From Bacillus sp. B15-48 (lineage in GTDB: Bacteria > Bacillota > Bacilli > Bacillales > Cytobacillaceae): a stretch of DNA of 64,000 nt. The notes beneath the pieces are model-generated. The model was not told the origin of the DNA and did no database searches. It worked only from the letters and a program-made list of their open reading frames with translations. A program made the position numbers and the translations under genes. Below are positions 39,321-46,557 of this stretch, in pieces. Where the stretch lies: positions 864,024 to 928,023 of the forward strand of contig NZ_WOFU01000002.1 in the NCBI RefSeq assembly GCF_016879755.1, given 5' to 3'. Numbering within the stretch: position 1 is the stretch's first letter; each line of letters begins with the position of its first letter.

Positions 39321-39664
39321 ATTGTATATTGGCGTAATTCCTGCCTTGTTTGTTCAAGCAGTTTCTGAAACTCCGTTCGTTTCCTCTTATATTGATCTTC
39401 GGGAAGTTTATTTTGTTCATAGCTCACATCAAGCTCTACTATTTGCTGTTCAATGACTTGTCTTCTTGTAAGTAATTGTTTAAATACTTCTTCTTCGATA
39501 TCAATTACATTTGAATTCGTACTCTTGCTTTTTTTATAAAAAAACAGTAGCAAGACGATAAGGGCAATAAATAATGTTAAATGTGGCTCTAGCTTGTTCA
39601 ATCCTGGAGTTCCAAACCAAAACTTAATCAGCCACTCTGGATGATAGGCAGGCAGATGGTCCAT
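39317..39664 (-). CDS. Small membrane protein, CcmI-like (second copy)
   Basis: A 115-aa protein: a transmembrane helix near residues 26-44, a short basic patch, then a helical segment. The stretch ELDVSYEQNKLPEDQYKRKR matches the pattern of the N-terminal CcmI helices (ELDxxxxxGxLxxxxYxxxR). CcmI normally has TPR repeats after this; none are here. I infer a CcmI-like role from pattern and position only. It overlaps ccmA. Confidence 0.6.
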   Translation of the reverse strand: MDHLPAYHPEWLIKFWFGTPGLNKLEPHLTLFIALIVLLLFFYKKSKSTNSNVIDIEEEVFKQLLTRRQVIEQQIVELDVSYEQNKLPEDQYKRKRTEFQKLLEQTRQELRQYTI

Positions 39665-39670
39665 CTATTT

Positions 39671-40024
39671 TCACCCTTTCTGCTTTCGAAGCTTTTGCAA
39701 CTCACGGAGCAGTTCTAATTCTGCTTCCTCTGCGTCCGTATTTAAACGATCCTTTTTCAAATTGTTTTCTTGACTTAACAATTCAGTTGCTAGTAATTGA
39801 TATTGCTGCTTTAATTGCAGAAAGTCTTGTTCATTCATCTTTTTCATTAAATAATCCATCTCAAGCTCATTAACTGCTCCATAAACCGATTCAAGTGTCA
39901 AATTTTCTTCCGCTTCTTCTTCAATCGACATTCCTGATTCATTAGTTGTAAAGAACGGGGAAACAATAAAATAAAAGCAAGTGAGTATAATCGCAGAACC
40001 TGCTAATAAATAAACGATATCCAT
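39671..40024 (-). CDS. Small membrane protein, CcmI-like (first copy)
   Basis: A 117-aa protein: an N-terminal transmembrane helix (about residues 4-24), then acidic and helical. ELEMDYLMKKMNEQDFLQLKQQY resembles the CcmI N-terminal module. The TPR part of CcmI is missing. Six bases separate it from the next gene, which has a similar build. Both are named CcmI-like tentatively. Confidence 0.62.
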   Translation of the reverse strand: MDIVYLLAGSAIILTCFYFIVSPFFTTNESGMSIEEEAEENLTLESVYGAVNELEMDYLMKKMNEQDFLQLKQQYQLLATELLSQENNLKKDRLNTDAEEAELELLRELQKLRKQKG

Positions 40025-40065
40025 CTAATCACTCCTTTCTAATCACAGCTAACATCCAGCAATTA

Positions 40066-40539
40066 TTAAAAATGCTTTCTCCGCTCCTCATCAAACACTT
40101 TTTCAGCAATCTCTCTTTCAAGTTCAGACTCCCATTTCACTTCATGGGGCGTCTGTTTCAGCTCATCCCTATTTTTCATTTTCCTCAGCCAAACTGCGAC
40201 AATCGCACCACCTGCAGTAAGTCCGGCGAAAGGCATTCCCCAGGCAATCCATCCACTTTTATCTGTGGCGGGTGCCCGTAAAGCTGCCTGGCCATATTCA
40301 TCCACATAGGATTGAAGAATTTCTTCTTCTGTCATGCCATTGTTCAGCATTTCAAGAACCTCTTTACGATAAATTGGTTGGATAGGACAAGTGGACAAAT
40401 CTTTGTCTGCATGTCCCTGCATGTCAAGCTGCTTAATCACGTTCTGAAATTCCTTTGAATTCTCTGTAAATGCCGCTAACGATAGATTCGGAATTCCGAT
40501 TAAAAGGATTAAGGTTGTAAGCACTACTTTTTTAACCAT
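40066..40539 (-). CDS. CcmH-like protein with a single cysteine
   Basis: A 157-aa exported protein: signal sequence or N-terminal helix (about residues 2-22), a helical domain, then a C-terminal membrane helix (about 102-122). The domain aligns with CcmH/CycL: RKEVLEMLNNGMTEEEILQ and YVDEYGQAALRAP correspond to the CcmH helices. The redox motif LRCxxC is changed to STCPIQ, leaving one Cys and no other Cys in the protein. ATG 40539 is preferred for its GGGAAGG spacing. Confidence 0.78.
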   Translation of the reverse strand: MVKKVVLTTLILLIGIPNLSLAAFTENSKEFQNVIKQLDMQGHADKDLSTCPIQPIYRKEVLEMLNNGMTEEEILQSYVDEYGQAALRAPATDKSGWIAWGMPFAGLTAGGAIVAVWLRKMKNRDELKQTPHEVKWESELEREIAEKVFDEERRKHF

Positions 40540-42520
40540 TTTCATTCACCTTCCCTGACCTTAACGCATGTCCCACACGGGAAGAAGATGGTTTGCCTCC
40601 GATAAGAGCTACGGCCGTTCCAATAACCATAATGATTCCTCCAGCCCATATCCAGCTTACAAACGGATTCACTTTTACTTGTAATGTCACTTTATCTCTG
40701 TTCTCCCATGAACTTAAAACAACATATAAATCATCAGTAAGATGTGTTTTAATTGCTACTTCAGTAGATGGCTCAGGCCAAGTTTCATAAAAGACCTTTT
40801 CAGGGTTTACAACGCCAATATTTTTTCCTTTGTACGTCGTATCAATATCGGCAACTACGATGCCATTGCCATTTTTCGTATATTCGCGCAATCCCACAAA
40901 GGTTAATTCATAATTTCCAATTGTAAAACTTTCACCTGTTTCAACCGTTTTTAATACCTCTTGAGGATAGGCATTGGAAGTAATGACTCCAACAGCAATA
41001 ATTGCAATTCCAATATGAACGATATACCCACCGTATCTTCTTTGATTCTTTTTTGTCAGAGTAATGACGGCTTTGAACATATTTTCCTTCGTTGCTTTCA
41101 TTCTCGCGCGTGTTCCTTGAATAAATTCCTGGATATGTGACGTAAACATGAATGCAGTTGAAGCTAAACCAATGATTGGAAATACGCCTTTAATACCAGA
41201 AACAACCAGGAGTACCGCCGTAATCACACCAATAATCATTGGCCATAGCATATTTTTCAATAGTTTTTCTACCGTAGCCTTTTGCCAAGCAATTAATGGA
41301 CAAACGGCCATTAATAAAATTAATAAGAGCAAAATAGGGGCCATTATTGCATCAAAATAAGGGGGCCCTACATTTACTTTTGTCCCCGTTACTGCTTCGG
41401 AAATAAGCGGATACATCGTCCCCCATAAAACAGCAAATGCTCCAGCAACAAGAATTAAGTTATTTAATAGAAAAGAACTTTCCTTAGAAAAATAAGATTC
41501 AATCGGGATACTTTCTTTTTTAATAAGTTGATACCTTGTGATAACAACATAAATAGAGAGAAGCATCATAAACGCTAGGAAGATTAAAAAATAAGTTCCT
41601 AGTGGACCACTTCCGAACGCGTGGACACTTGTTAAAACCCCGCTTCGTACTAAAAAAGTCCCGAAGATTGTCAATAGATAAGAAATGATTACCAGGCTAA
41701 TATTCCAAGTCTTCAACATTCCTTTTCGCTCTTGAATCATGACAGAATGAAGAAATGCTGATACCGTCAACCACGGAAGGAAACTGGCATTTTCAACCGG
41801 ATCCCAAGCCCAATATCCGCCCCATCCGAGTTCTAGATAGGCCCACCAACCGCCAATGATATTTCCTAGTGTTAGAAACAACCATGCTGTAATCGTCCAA
41901 CGTCTAGTTAACTTTATCCATTCTGCGTCCATTCTTTTTAAAATTAAAGCGCCAATGGCAAAGGCAAAGGGAACAGCAAGACCTACATAGCCTAGGTATA
42001 ATGTAATCGGATGGAGAATCATTCCTGGATGCTGGAGCATTGGATTCAAGCCTTTTCCATCAGCTGGTACCATTTCCGTCATCGTAAACGGGCTTCCGCC
42101 AATGACCATGACGGTGAAAAAGAATAAAATATTCAGTAGTAATATACTAGATACATATGGCATCAGTGGATTATGTTTCGCTTTTGAAAAAACTAAAATT
42201 CCTGTATATATACAAAGGAGTACCGTCCATAGTAATAATGACCCTGCATTTCCTGCCCAAAAAGCTGTAAGCTTGTACACCAACGGAAGATTTAGACTTG
42301 TATATGCCGCGACATATTCGAATTGAAATTGACTCGTCCCCAGTAAATATAAAAGAAGGAAAGAGGCGATTAGCGAAACGAACACAATGGATAAGACTCC
42401 GCCTCTAGCACTTTCAATCCATTTAGTACTCTTCTTTTTTATTCCAATTATATTGGCAATAATTGAATAAACAGCAATCACGATTCCAAGGTAAAGTGTG
42501 ATGTTTCCAATTAAATACAT
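40532..42520 (-). CDS. ccmF: CcmF, haem lyase component
   Basis: A 662-aa polytopic protein with about 15 predicted helices. The WWD motif WGGYWAWDPVENASFLPWL (about residues 220-240) binds haem from CcmE, and conserved histidines flank it (MLQHPGM, LHSVMIQ). This is the site where haem is attached to apocytochromes. ATG 42520 with GGTGG upstream is chosen over GTG 42532. Nearby ResC-type proteins are much shorter, so the length supports CcmF/NrfE. Confidence 0.95.
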   Translation of the reverse strand: MYLIGNITLYLGIVIAVYSIIANIIGIKKKSTKWIESARGGVLSIVFVSLIASFLLLYLLGTSQFQFEYVAAYTSLNLPLVYKLTAFWAGNAGSLLLWTVLLCIYTGILVFSKAKHNPLMPYVSSILLLNILFFFTVMVIGGSPFTMTEMVPADGKGLNPMLQHPGMILHPITLYLGYVGLAVPFAFAIGALILKRMDAEWIKLTRRWTITAWLFLTLGNIIGGWWAYLELGWGGYWAWDPVENASFLPWLTVSAFLHSVMIQERKGMLKTWNISLVIISYLLTIFGTFLVRSGVLTSVHAFGSGPLGTYFLIFLAFMMLLSIYVVITRYQLIKKESIPIESYFSKESSFLLNNLILVAGAFAVLWGTMYPLISEAVTGTKVNVGPPYFDAIMAPILLLLILLMAVCPLIAWQKATVEKLLKNMLWPMIIGVITAVLLVVSGIKGVFPIIGLASTAFMFTSHIQEFIQGTRARMKATKENMFKAVITLTKKNQRRYGGYIVHIGIAIIAVGVITSNAYPQEVLKTVETGESFTIGNYELTFVGLREYTKNGNGIVVADIDTTYKGKNIGVVNPEKVFYETWPEPSTEVAIKTHLTDDLYVVLSSWENRDKVTLQVKVNPFVSWIWAGGIIMVIGTAVALIGGKPSSSRVGHALRSGKVNENG

Positions 42521-42541
42521 TCGGACGACCACCCATCTGTT

Positions 42542-42985
42542 TTATTCCTGCTTGTCATTAAAAAGTTCCTTATGCATTTCGCTATCATAATTCTCCATGT
42601 CCTCTCCTTCATATTTAGAAGGGCATTTCGTCAACACTTTTTCAGCTTCGAAAACGCCATCGTTCATGAAACCCTCAACAATGACGATGACATCATCTGT
42701 AAAATTATCTGGACGTACACCTTTATAAAACACAGGTAAAGCTGTCTCATTCGCATCAAAAATTTCAAAATGCAATTCGATATCATCAGCATTCCATTGA
42801 ATCGACTCTTTATTTAGCAAGCCTTCAGTCATAATGTAATCCCCATCATATTGCTGACTGTTTTCAACGATTTCCGTAATTGTTATTTCTTTACTTCCAG
42901 CTGTGGGCATTGATGCAAAAGTGATAATCCCAAAGGCAACAAACATTAGGGTTAAGGCAGCGATTATTTTTGTGTTTTTTGACAT
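42542..42985 (-). CDS. ccmE: Haem chaperone CcmE, CxxxY type
   Basis: A 147-aa CcmE: one N-terminal membrane helix (about residues 7-26) and an OB-fold beta barrel. At the haem-binding position the usual HxxxY is replaced by CPSKY (Cys121, Tyr125). This CxxxY form is known from archaeal and some delta-proteobacterial System I variants. It lies 9-21 bases before ccmF. Confidence 0.92.
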   Translation of the reverse strand: MSKNTKIIAALTLMFVAFGIITFASMPTAGSKEITITEIVENSQQYDGDYIMTEGLLNKESIQWNADDIELHFEIFDANETALPVFYKGVRPDNFTDDVIVIVEGFMNDGVFEAEKVLTKCPSKYEGEDMENYDSEMHKELFNDKQE

Positions 42986-42987
42986 AC

Positions 42988-43950
42988 TTACTTACCTCCA
43001 ACTTTTTTTAACAATTCACCGTACTCTTCTTCAGAGATTTTTCCATCTACTAACATTTCACGAAGCTTAGCTTTCTTCATATCAGTAGCCGAACCATTTA
43101 TTTTCTGTTCCTTATCCGTCTGCGTTTTTTTTCTTAAGAAAAGAATTAAAACAACGGCCGCGATGACAGTTACTCCACCAATAATCGTGATAATCAACCA
43201 AATTGGGATGATTTCTTCATTTTCCGTGGAAGTTCCTTGTGTTGGAGAAGCACCAACCATGTCTTCTAAAATTTTTGAAGTTGTTCTTTCATCAGAACGT
43301 TCATATTCCAGCTTGATTGCTTTTTCTTCTCCGGCTTTCATTCCTTGAACCATGTAAATGAACATATTCATGCCGTAGCTATTTTTTTGATGCGATTCAG
43401 CTGCCGGCTCAAGCTTGAAGCTGTCTGTATTGAGTGGTTCAACGAAAATTAAATTTACTAATCCGATATCTGAAAAACTTTCAAATCCGTAGTCTAGTGT
43501 ATGGCTAGTTTTATCCACCTGAATGCTGTCTGTATAGTACTCAATCACAAAACGATATAATTCTTGAGGATGAATCTCCTCACTCGTTGTCCAAGAAATC
43601 GTTCCTGCCTCAATGTCAAGCTCATACTTTATTTCATTCATTTCTGATAGATTTTTCGAGTAGTCAGCAATAAAACCGAGTTTAAAGTTTTCCTCACCTA
43701 CAGGGAGTGGGATTTCGATTTGTCCCCTTTGCGGTACCTCACTCGTATTTAAAAGGGCCCCATGATACCCTACTAAAAGGGGAGTTGAATCTTGTCCTTC
43801 ATTTTCAGGATGAAAGGCGTAATCAGGCATCACCTGAATCGTTAATTCTTCCATTTGTAAAGGGGGTTGCTCATTTTCTGCATTTGCCAAACTAGCCATG
43901 TTAAAGATCAAGATGAATAGTAACGGCCCGATCAATGCCTTTTTGTACAT
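42988..43950 (-). CDS. Unknown exported membrane protein, first gene of the ccm-nrf operon
   Basis: A 320-aa protein. Signal peptide (about residues 1-24, ends ANA), a beta-rich extracellular domain (about 30-230) with no cysteine, a transmembrane helix (about 245-268), then a short cytoplasmic tail with a helix KLREMLVDGKISEEEYGELL resembling SHOCT or CcmI-type helices. I do not recognise the domain. Two bases separate it from ccmE. ATG 43950 is chosen by AAGGATG; the frame opens at 43968. Confidence 0.75.
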   Translation of the reverse strand: MYKKALIGPLLFILIFNMASLANAENEQPPLQMEELTIQVMPDYAFHPENEGQDSTPLLVGYHGALLNTSEVPQRGQIEIPLPVGEENFKLGFIADYSKNLSEMNEIKYELDIEAGTISWTTSEEIHPQELYRFVIEYYTDSIQVDKTSHTLDYGFESFSDIGLVNLIFVEPLNTDSFKLEPAAESHQKNSYGMNMFIYMVQGMKAGEEKAIKLEYERSDERTTSKILEDMVGASPTQGTSTENEEIIPIWLIITIIGGVTVIAAVVLILFLRKKTQTDKEQKINGSATDMKKAKLREMLVDGKISEEEYGELLKKVGGK

Positions 43951-43994
43951 ATCGAACATCCTTTCCATTTCTGCTTACTCTAGATTGTGACATT

Positions 43995-44017
43995 TTCGTG
44001 AAATATTTCACAAGATA
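43995..44017 (-). promoter_or_regulatory. Rex/FNR-type palindrome overlapping a candidate -10
   Basis: TTGTGAAATATTTCACGAA on the minus strand fits TGTGA-N6-TCACA (FNR) and TTGTGAA-N4-TTCACAA (Rex) with one mismatch. It abuts a possible -10 TATCTT (44012-44017) with TTGTAT 17 bases upstream (44035-44040). A site across the start fits a repressor such as Rex better than an activator. Confidence 0.5.
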
Positions 44018-44142
44018 TTTTTAGAAAAAGAGTCATACAACAACATCTCAGCATATCCTTTTGTGTTTCTTTCAGTTTTTTCAACCTAAAAGATGTGGAA
44101 ATAACTCTATATTATTTAAACCATTTTTCCTGAATGTCCATC

Positions 44143-44158
44143 TGTGATGATTATCACG
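44143..44158. promoter_or_regulatory. FNR-like box
   Basis: TGTGATGATTATCACG: TGTGA-N6-TCACG, one mismatch to the FNR consensus. Reading toward the ccm operon, AT-rich -10-like hexamers (TAAATA, TAATAT) begin about 30-40 bases from its centre, compatible with an FNR-activated promoter. A weak Fur-like resemblance also exists. Confidence 0.4.
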
Positions 44159-44315
44159 AATTCTTTTTCAGTTATTACCGATTTGTGAACATCGCTTATT
44201 TCAAATATTAAGACTAAACAGAGAAGCCTCATTTCTAAAAAAAGAAATGAGGCTTTTTTACAATCATTTTATTCATTCAACAAGTCACTACTGAAAACTT
44301 CACTTGTCAATTTCT
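44159..44315. other. Intergenic region with plus-strand terminator
   Basis: Apart from the terminator at 44224-44260 nothing coding is seen. A TTGTGA-17-TATTAA arrangement on the plus strand (about 44185-44213) could be a weak promoter just before it. Confidence 0.4.
44224..44260 (+). terminator. Plus-strand terminator with no gene upstream
   Basis: A 13-bp stem AAGCCTCATTTCT/AGAAATGAGGCTT, 6-base loop, then TTTTT. There is no plus-strand gene before it. Confidence 0.8.
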
Positions 44316-44495
44316 CTACCTAGATTGCTCAGGTTCCGGATGGAATTTGGATTTTACTGGTTGTCCACCCGTTTTTTCATACCTTTTTTTCGCTTCTTTA
44401 ATTGGGTCATACTCAGAGCCAAATTCTACATCTTGATTATTGAACCCATTTCTGGTTTTCTGTTCAGGGTTGTTTTGTTTTGACCGCTTTTTCAC
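44316..44495 (-). CDS. Hypothetical 59-aa basic protein
   Basis: A 59-aa ORF starting at GTG 44495 behind a perfect AGGAGG with 7-base spacing, 14 bases after ytzC. It is hydrophilic, Asn/Gln- and Lys-rich (KKRSKQNNPEQK; EYDPIKEAKKRYEK), with no membrane segment. The composition resembles small acid-soluble spore proteins, but no SASP signature is present. I do not recognise the family. Confidence 0.65.
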   Translation of the reverse strand: MKKRSKQNNPEQKTRNGFNNQDVEFGSEYDPIKEAKKRYEKTGGQPVKSKFHPEPEQSR

Positions 44496-44509
44496 GATAT
44501 CTCCTCCTA

Positions 44510-44773
44510 TTAATGATCGAGCAGAGTCATATTATTTTGTACTTGCTGCAGTTGTAACCGCATTCGGTGAAGCTGTTCTCGCTGCTGACCGTTACAGCTT
44601 AATGCCAGCTTGGCAATGTCATTATATGCTTCTTCGAGCTGCTGCATACTGTTTGTGTATGCCAAATCATCATAATGTTCTTGCCTGCTCGCCTTCTCAA
44701 ATTCTTCCTGGGCAATTCTTATTGCATCTTCGCATTGCTGAAGATGTTCCTCAACTGATTGACGCGTCGCCAT
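44510..44773 (-). CDS. ytzC: YtzC, DUF2524 family
   Basis: An 87-aa, almost wholly helical protein of the DUF2524/YtzC family, predicted coiled coil, function unknown. Divergent to ytqA as in B. subtilis, which supports the name. ATG 44773. It probably shares a transcript with the 59-aa ORF downstream. Confidence 0.85.
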   Translation of the reverse strand: MATRQSVEEHLQQCEDAIRIAQEEFEKASRQEHYDDLAYTNSMQQLEEAYNDIAKLALSCNGQQREQLHRMRLQLQQVQNNMTLLDH

Positions 44774-44956
44774 CGAAAAGCCCCCCCTTTTTACTCAATA
44801 ATGAAGCATCTAGCTTCTATATTATTTTGTTCACATCTACGTTTCCTATCACTATTCCTAATTGTTTATTGCTTCCATTATCGGATTATTGTTGGATAAC
44901 CTTTTGCTTCATGATACAATTCCATTTATGAAAATTGATTAAGGAGGTTATACTCG

Positions 44957-45925
44957 ATGACAGGGGTTAACCCATTTCCATATGCAAATGATCAAAAACG
45001 TTATCATACATGGAACTACCATTTACGGCAATCTTTCGGTCATAAAGTTTTTAAAGTTGCCCTAGACGGGGGCTTTGATTGCCCTAATCGTGATGGCACC
45101 GTTGCGCATGGCGGATGTACGTTTTGCAGTGCTGCTGGCTCAGGTGACTTTGCTGGCAACAGGGCTGAAGATCTTGAAACACAATTTTTAACAATTAAGG
45201 AGAAGATGCATGAAAAATGGAAGGACGGAAAATATATGGCTTACTTCCAAGCATTCACAAATACGCATGCATCAGTATCAACTCTTAAAGAGAAATACGA
45301 AACAGTCTTAAAGCAAGATGGAGTAGTCGGACTGTCCATTGCCACAAGACCTGATTGTCTCCCAGACGATGTTGTCGACTATCTAGCTGAACTTAACGAA
45401 CGGACGTATCTCTGGGTTGAGCTCGGCTTGCAAACGGTCCACGAACGAACAGCTGAGCTCATCAATCGTGCTCACAACTATGAAACGTATATAGAAGGAG
45501 TAAACAAGCTACGCAAATATGGCATTCGTGTCTGTAGTCATGTGATTAATGGCCTTCCTCAAGAAACACCTGAAATGATGATGGAAACAGTAAAAGAAGT
45601 AACGAAGCTTGATGTTCAAGGGATTAAAATTCACTTATTGCATTTATTAAAGGGAACACCAATGGTCAAACAATTTGATAAAGGCCTCCTTGAGTTCTTA
45701 AGCCTTGAAGATTATGTAAACTTAGTATGTGACCAACTTGAAATATTACCCCCAGAAATGATTATTCATCGCATTACAGGAGATGGTCCGATTGATTTAA
45801 TGATCGGTCCGATGTGGAGTGTGAATAAATGGGAAGTATTAAATGCGATAGATGCCGAACTAAAACGCCGTGATAGTTGGCAAGGGAAATTTTACAATCA
45901 AACGTTGGCAGGTGCTCCTAAATGA
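44957..45925 (+). CDS. ytqA: Radical SAM enzyme YtqA (MnmL)
   Basis: A 322-aa radical SAM protein of the TIGR01212 type. The cluster-binding cysteines are spaced as FDCPNRDGT...GGCTFCS (C-x11-C-x2-C), with the usual downstream TIM barrel. Recent work assigns it to wobble uridine modification in tRNA (conversion of cmnm5U toward nm5U, MnmL); I hold that assignment with moderate certainty. AAGGAGG precedes ATG 44957. Its stop overlaps ytqB. Confidence 0.92.
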   Translation: MTGVNPFPYANDQKRYHTWNYHLRQSFGHKVFKVALDGGFDCPNRDGTVAHGGCTFCSAAGSGDFAGNRAEDLETQFLTIKEKMHEKWKDGKYMAYFQAFTNTHASVSTLKEKYETVLKQDGVVGLSIATRPDCLPDDVVDYLAELNERTYLWVELGLQTVHERTAELINRAHNYETYIEGVNKLRKYGIRVCSHVINGLPQETPEMMMETVKEVTKLDVQGIKIHLLHLLKGTPMVKQFDKGLLEFLSLEDYVNLVCDQLEILPPEMIIHRITGDGPIDLMIGPMWSVNKWEVLNAIDAELKRRDSWQGKFYNQTLAGAPK

Positions 45926-46494
45926 AACTTGAAAGGGTCCTTCCCTTCGCTAAAAGCTTGCTTAATACAGCTGTAGCTGAAGGCGATATCGTTGTCGATG
46001 CCACAGTTGGCAATGGGCATGACACGCTTTTTCTCGCTCAGCTTGTTGGTCCTAATGGCAAAGTGTTCGGCTTTGATATTCAGGGGCAAGCAATCCAATC
46101 ATGCAAAGAAAAATTAATTCACCAGAATGTCCATGAGCGAGTAGTGTTGTTTCAAGAAGGACATGAAAATGTTAGTAAGTGTATTCCTGAACATTTCCAT
46201 GGCATGGTAACAGGTGGAATTTTTAATCTAGGGTATTTACCTGGTGGAGATAAGACGATTGTCACTGTTCCAGAAACAACCATTTCTGCAATCCAGCAAC
46301 TCCTTCAGCTTCTTGCACCAGAAGGGATCATCGTTATTGTTGTTTATCACGGCCATCACGAAGGACAATTGGAACGAGATCGTCTCCTACAGTATGTGGA
46401 AACGATGGATCAGAAAAAAGCTCATGTGTTAAAATATCAATTCCTTAATCAAGCAAACAATCCGCCATTTATCATTGCGATTGAAAAGCGATAA
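45922..46494 (+). CDS. ytqB: tRNA methyltransferase YtqB (MnmM)
   Basis: A 190-aa class I SAM methyltransferase. The motif VVDATVGNGHDTLFLA (about residues 23-38) binds SAM; NLGYLPGGDK is the catalytic-loop signature of this family. It is reported to make mnm5U34 from nm5U34 in Gram-positive tRNAs. The four-base overlap with ytqA implies coupled production of two enzymes of one pathway. Confidence 0.92.
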   Translation: MKLERVLPFAKSLLNTAVAEGDIVVDATVGNGHDTLFLAQLVGPNGKVFGFDIQGQAIQSCKEKLIHQNVHERVVLFQEGHENVSKCIPEHFHGMVTGGIFNLGYLPGGDKTIVTVPETTISAIQQLLQLLAPEGIIVIVVYHGHHEGQLERDRLLQYVETMDQKKAHVLKYQFLNQANNPPFIIAIEKR

Positions 46495-46512
46495 GATAAG
46501 ACCATAAAAAAA

Positions 46513-46539
46513 TGGACCAAATCTGGTCCGTTTTTTTTG
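46513..46539. terminator. Terminator after ytqB
   Basis: GGACCA-AATC-TGGTCC with eight Ts on the plus side and an A-run on the other, so it may also serve ytpB. Confidence 0.85.
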
Positions 46540-46557
46540 TTATTACGAATGGCTTGT

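Noticed and set aside
44440-44931. 163-aa plus-strand ORF
   Set aside because: It lies opposite ytzC and the 59-aa gene, has no ribosome site and a Phe/Leu/Cys-rich composition of an antisense frame.
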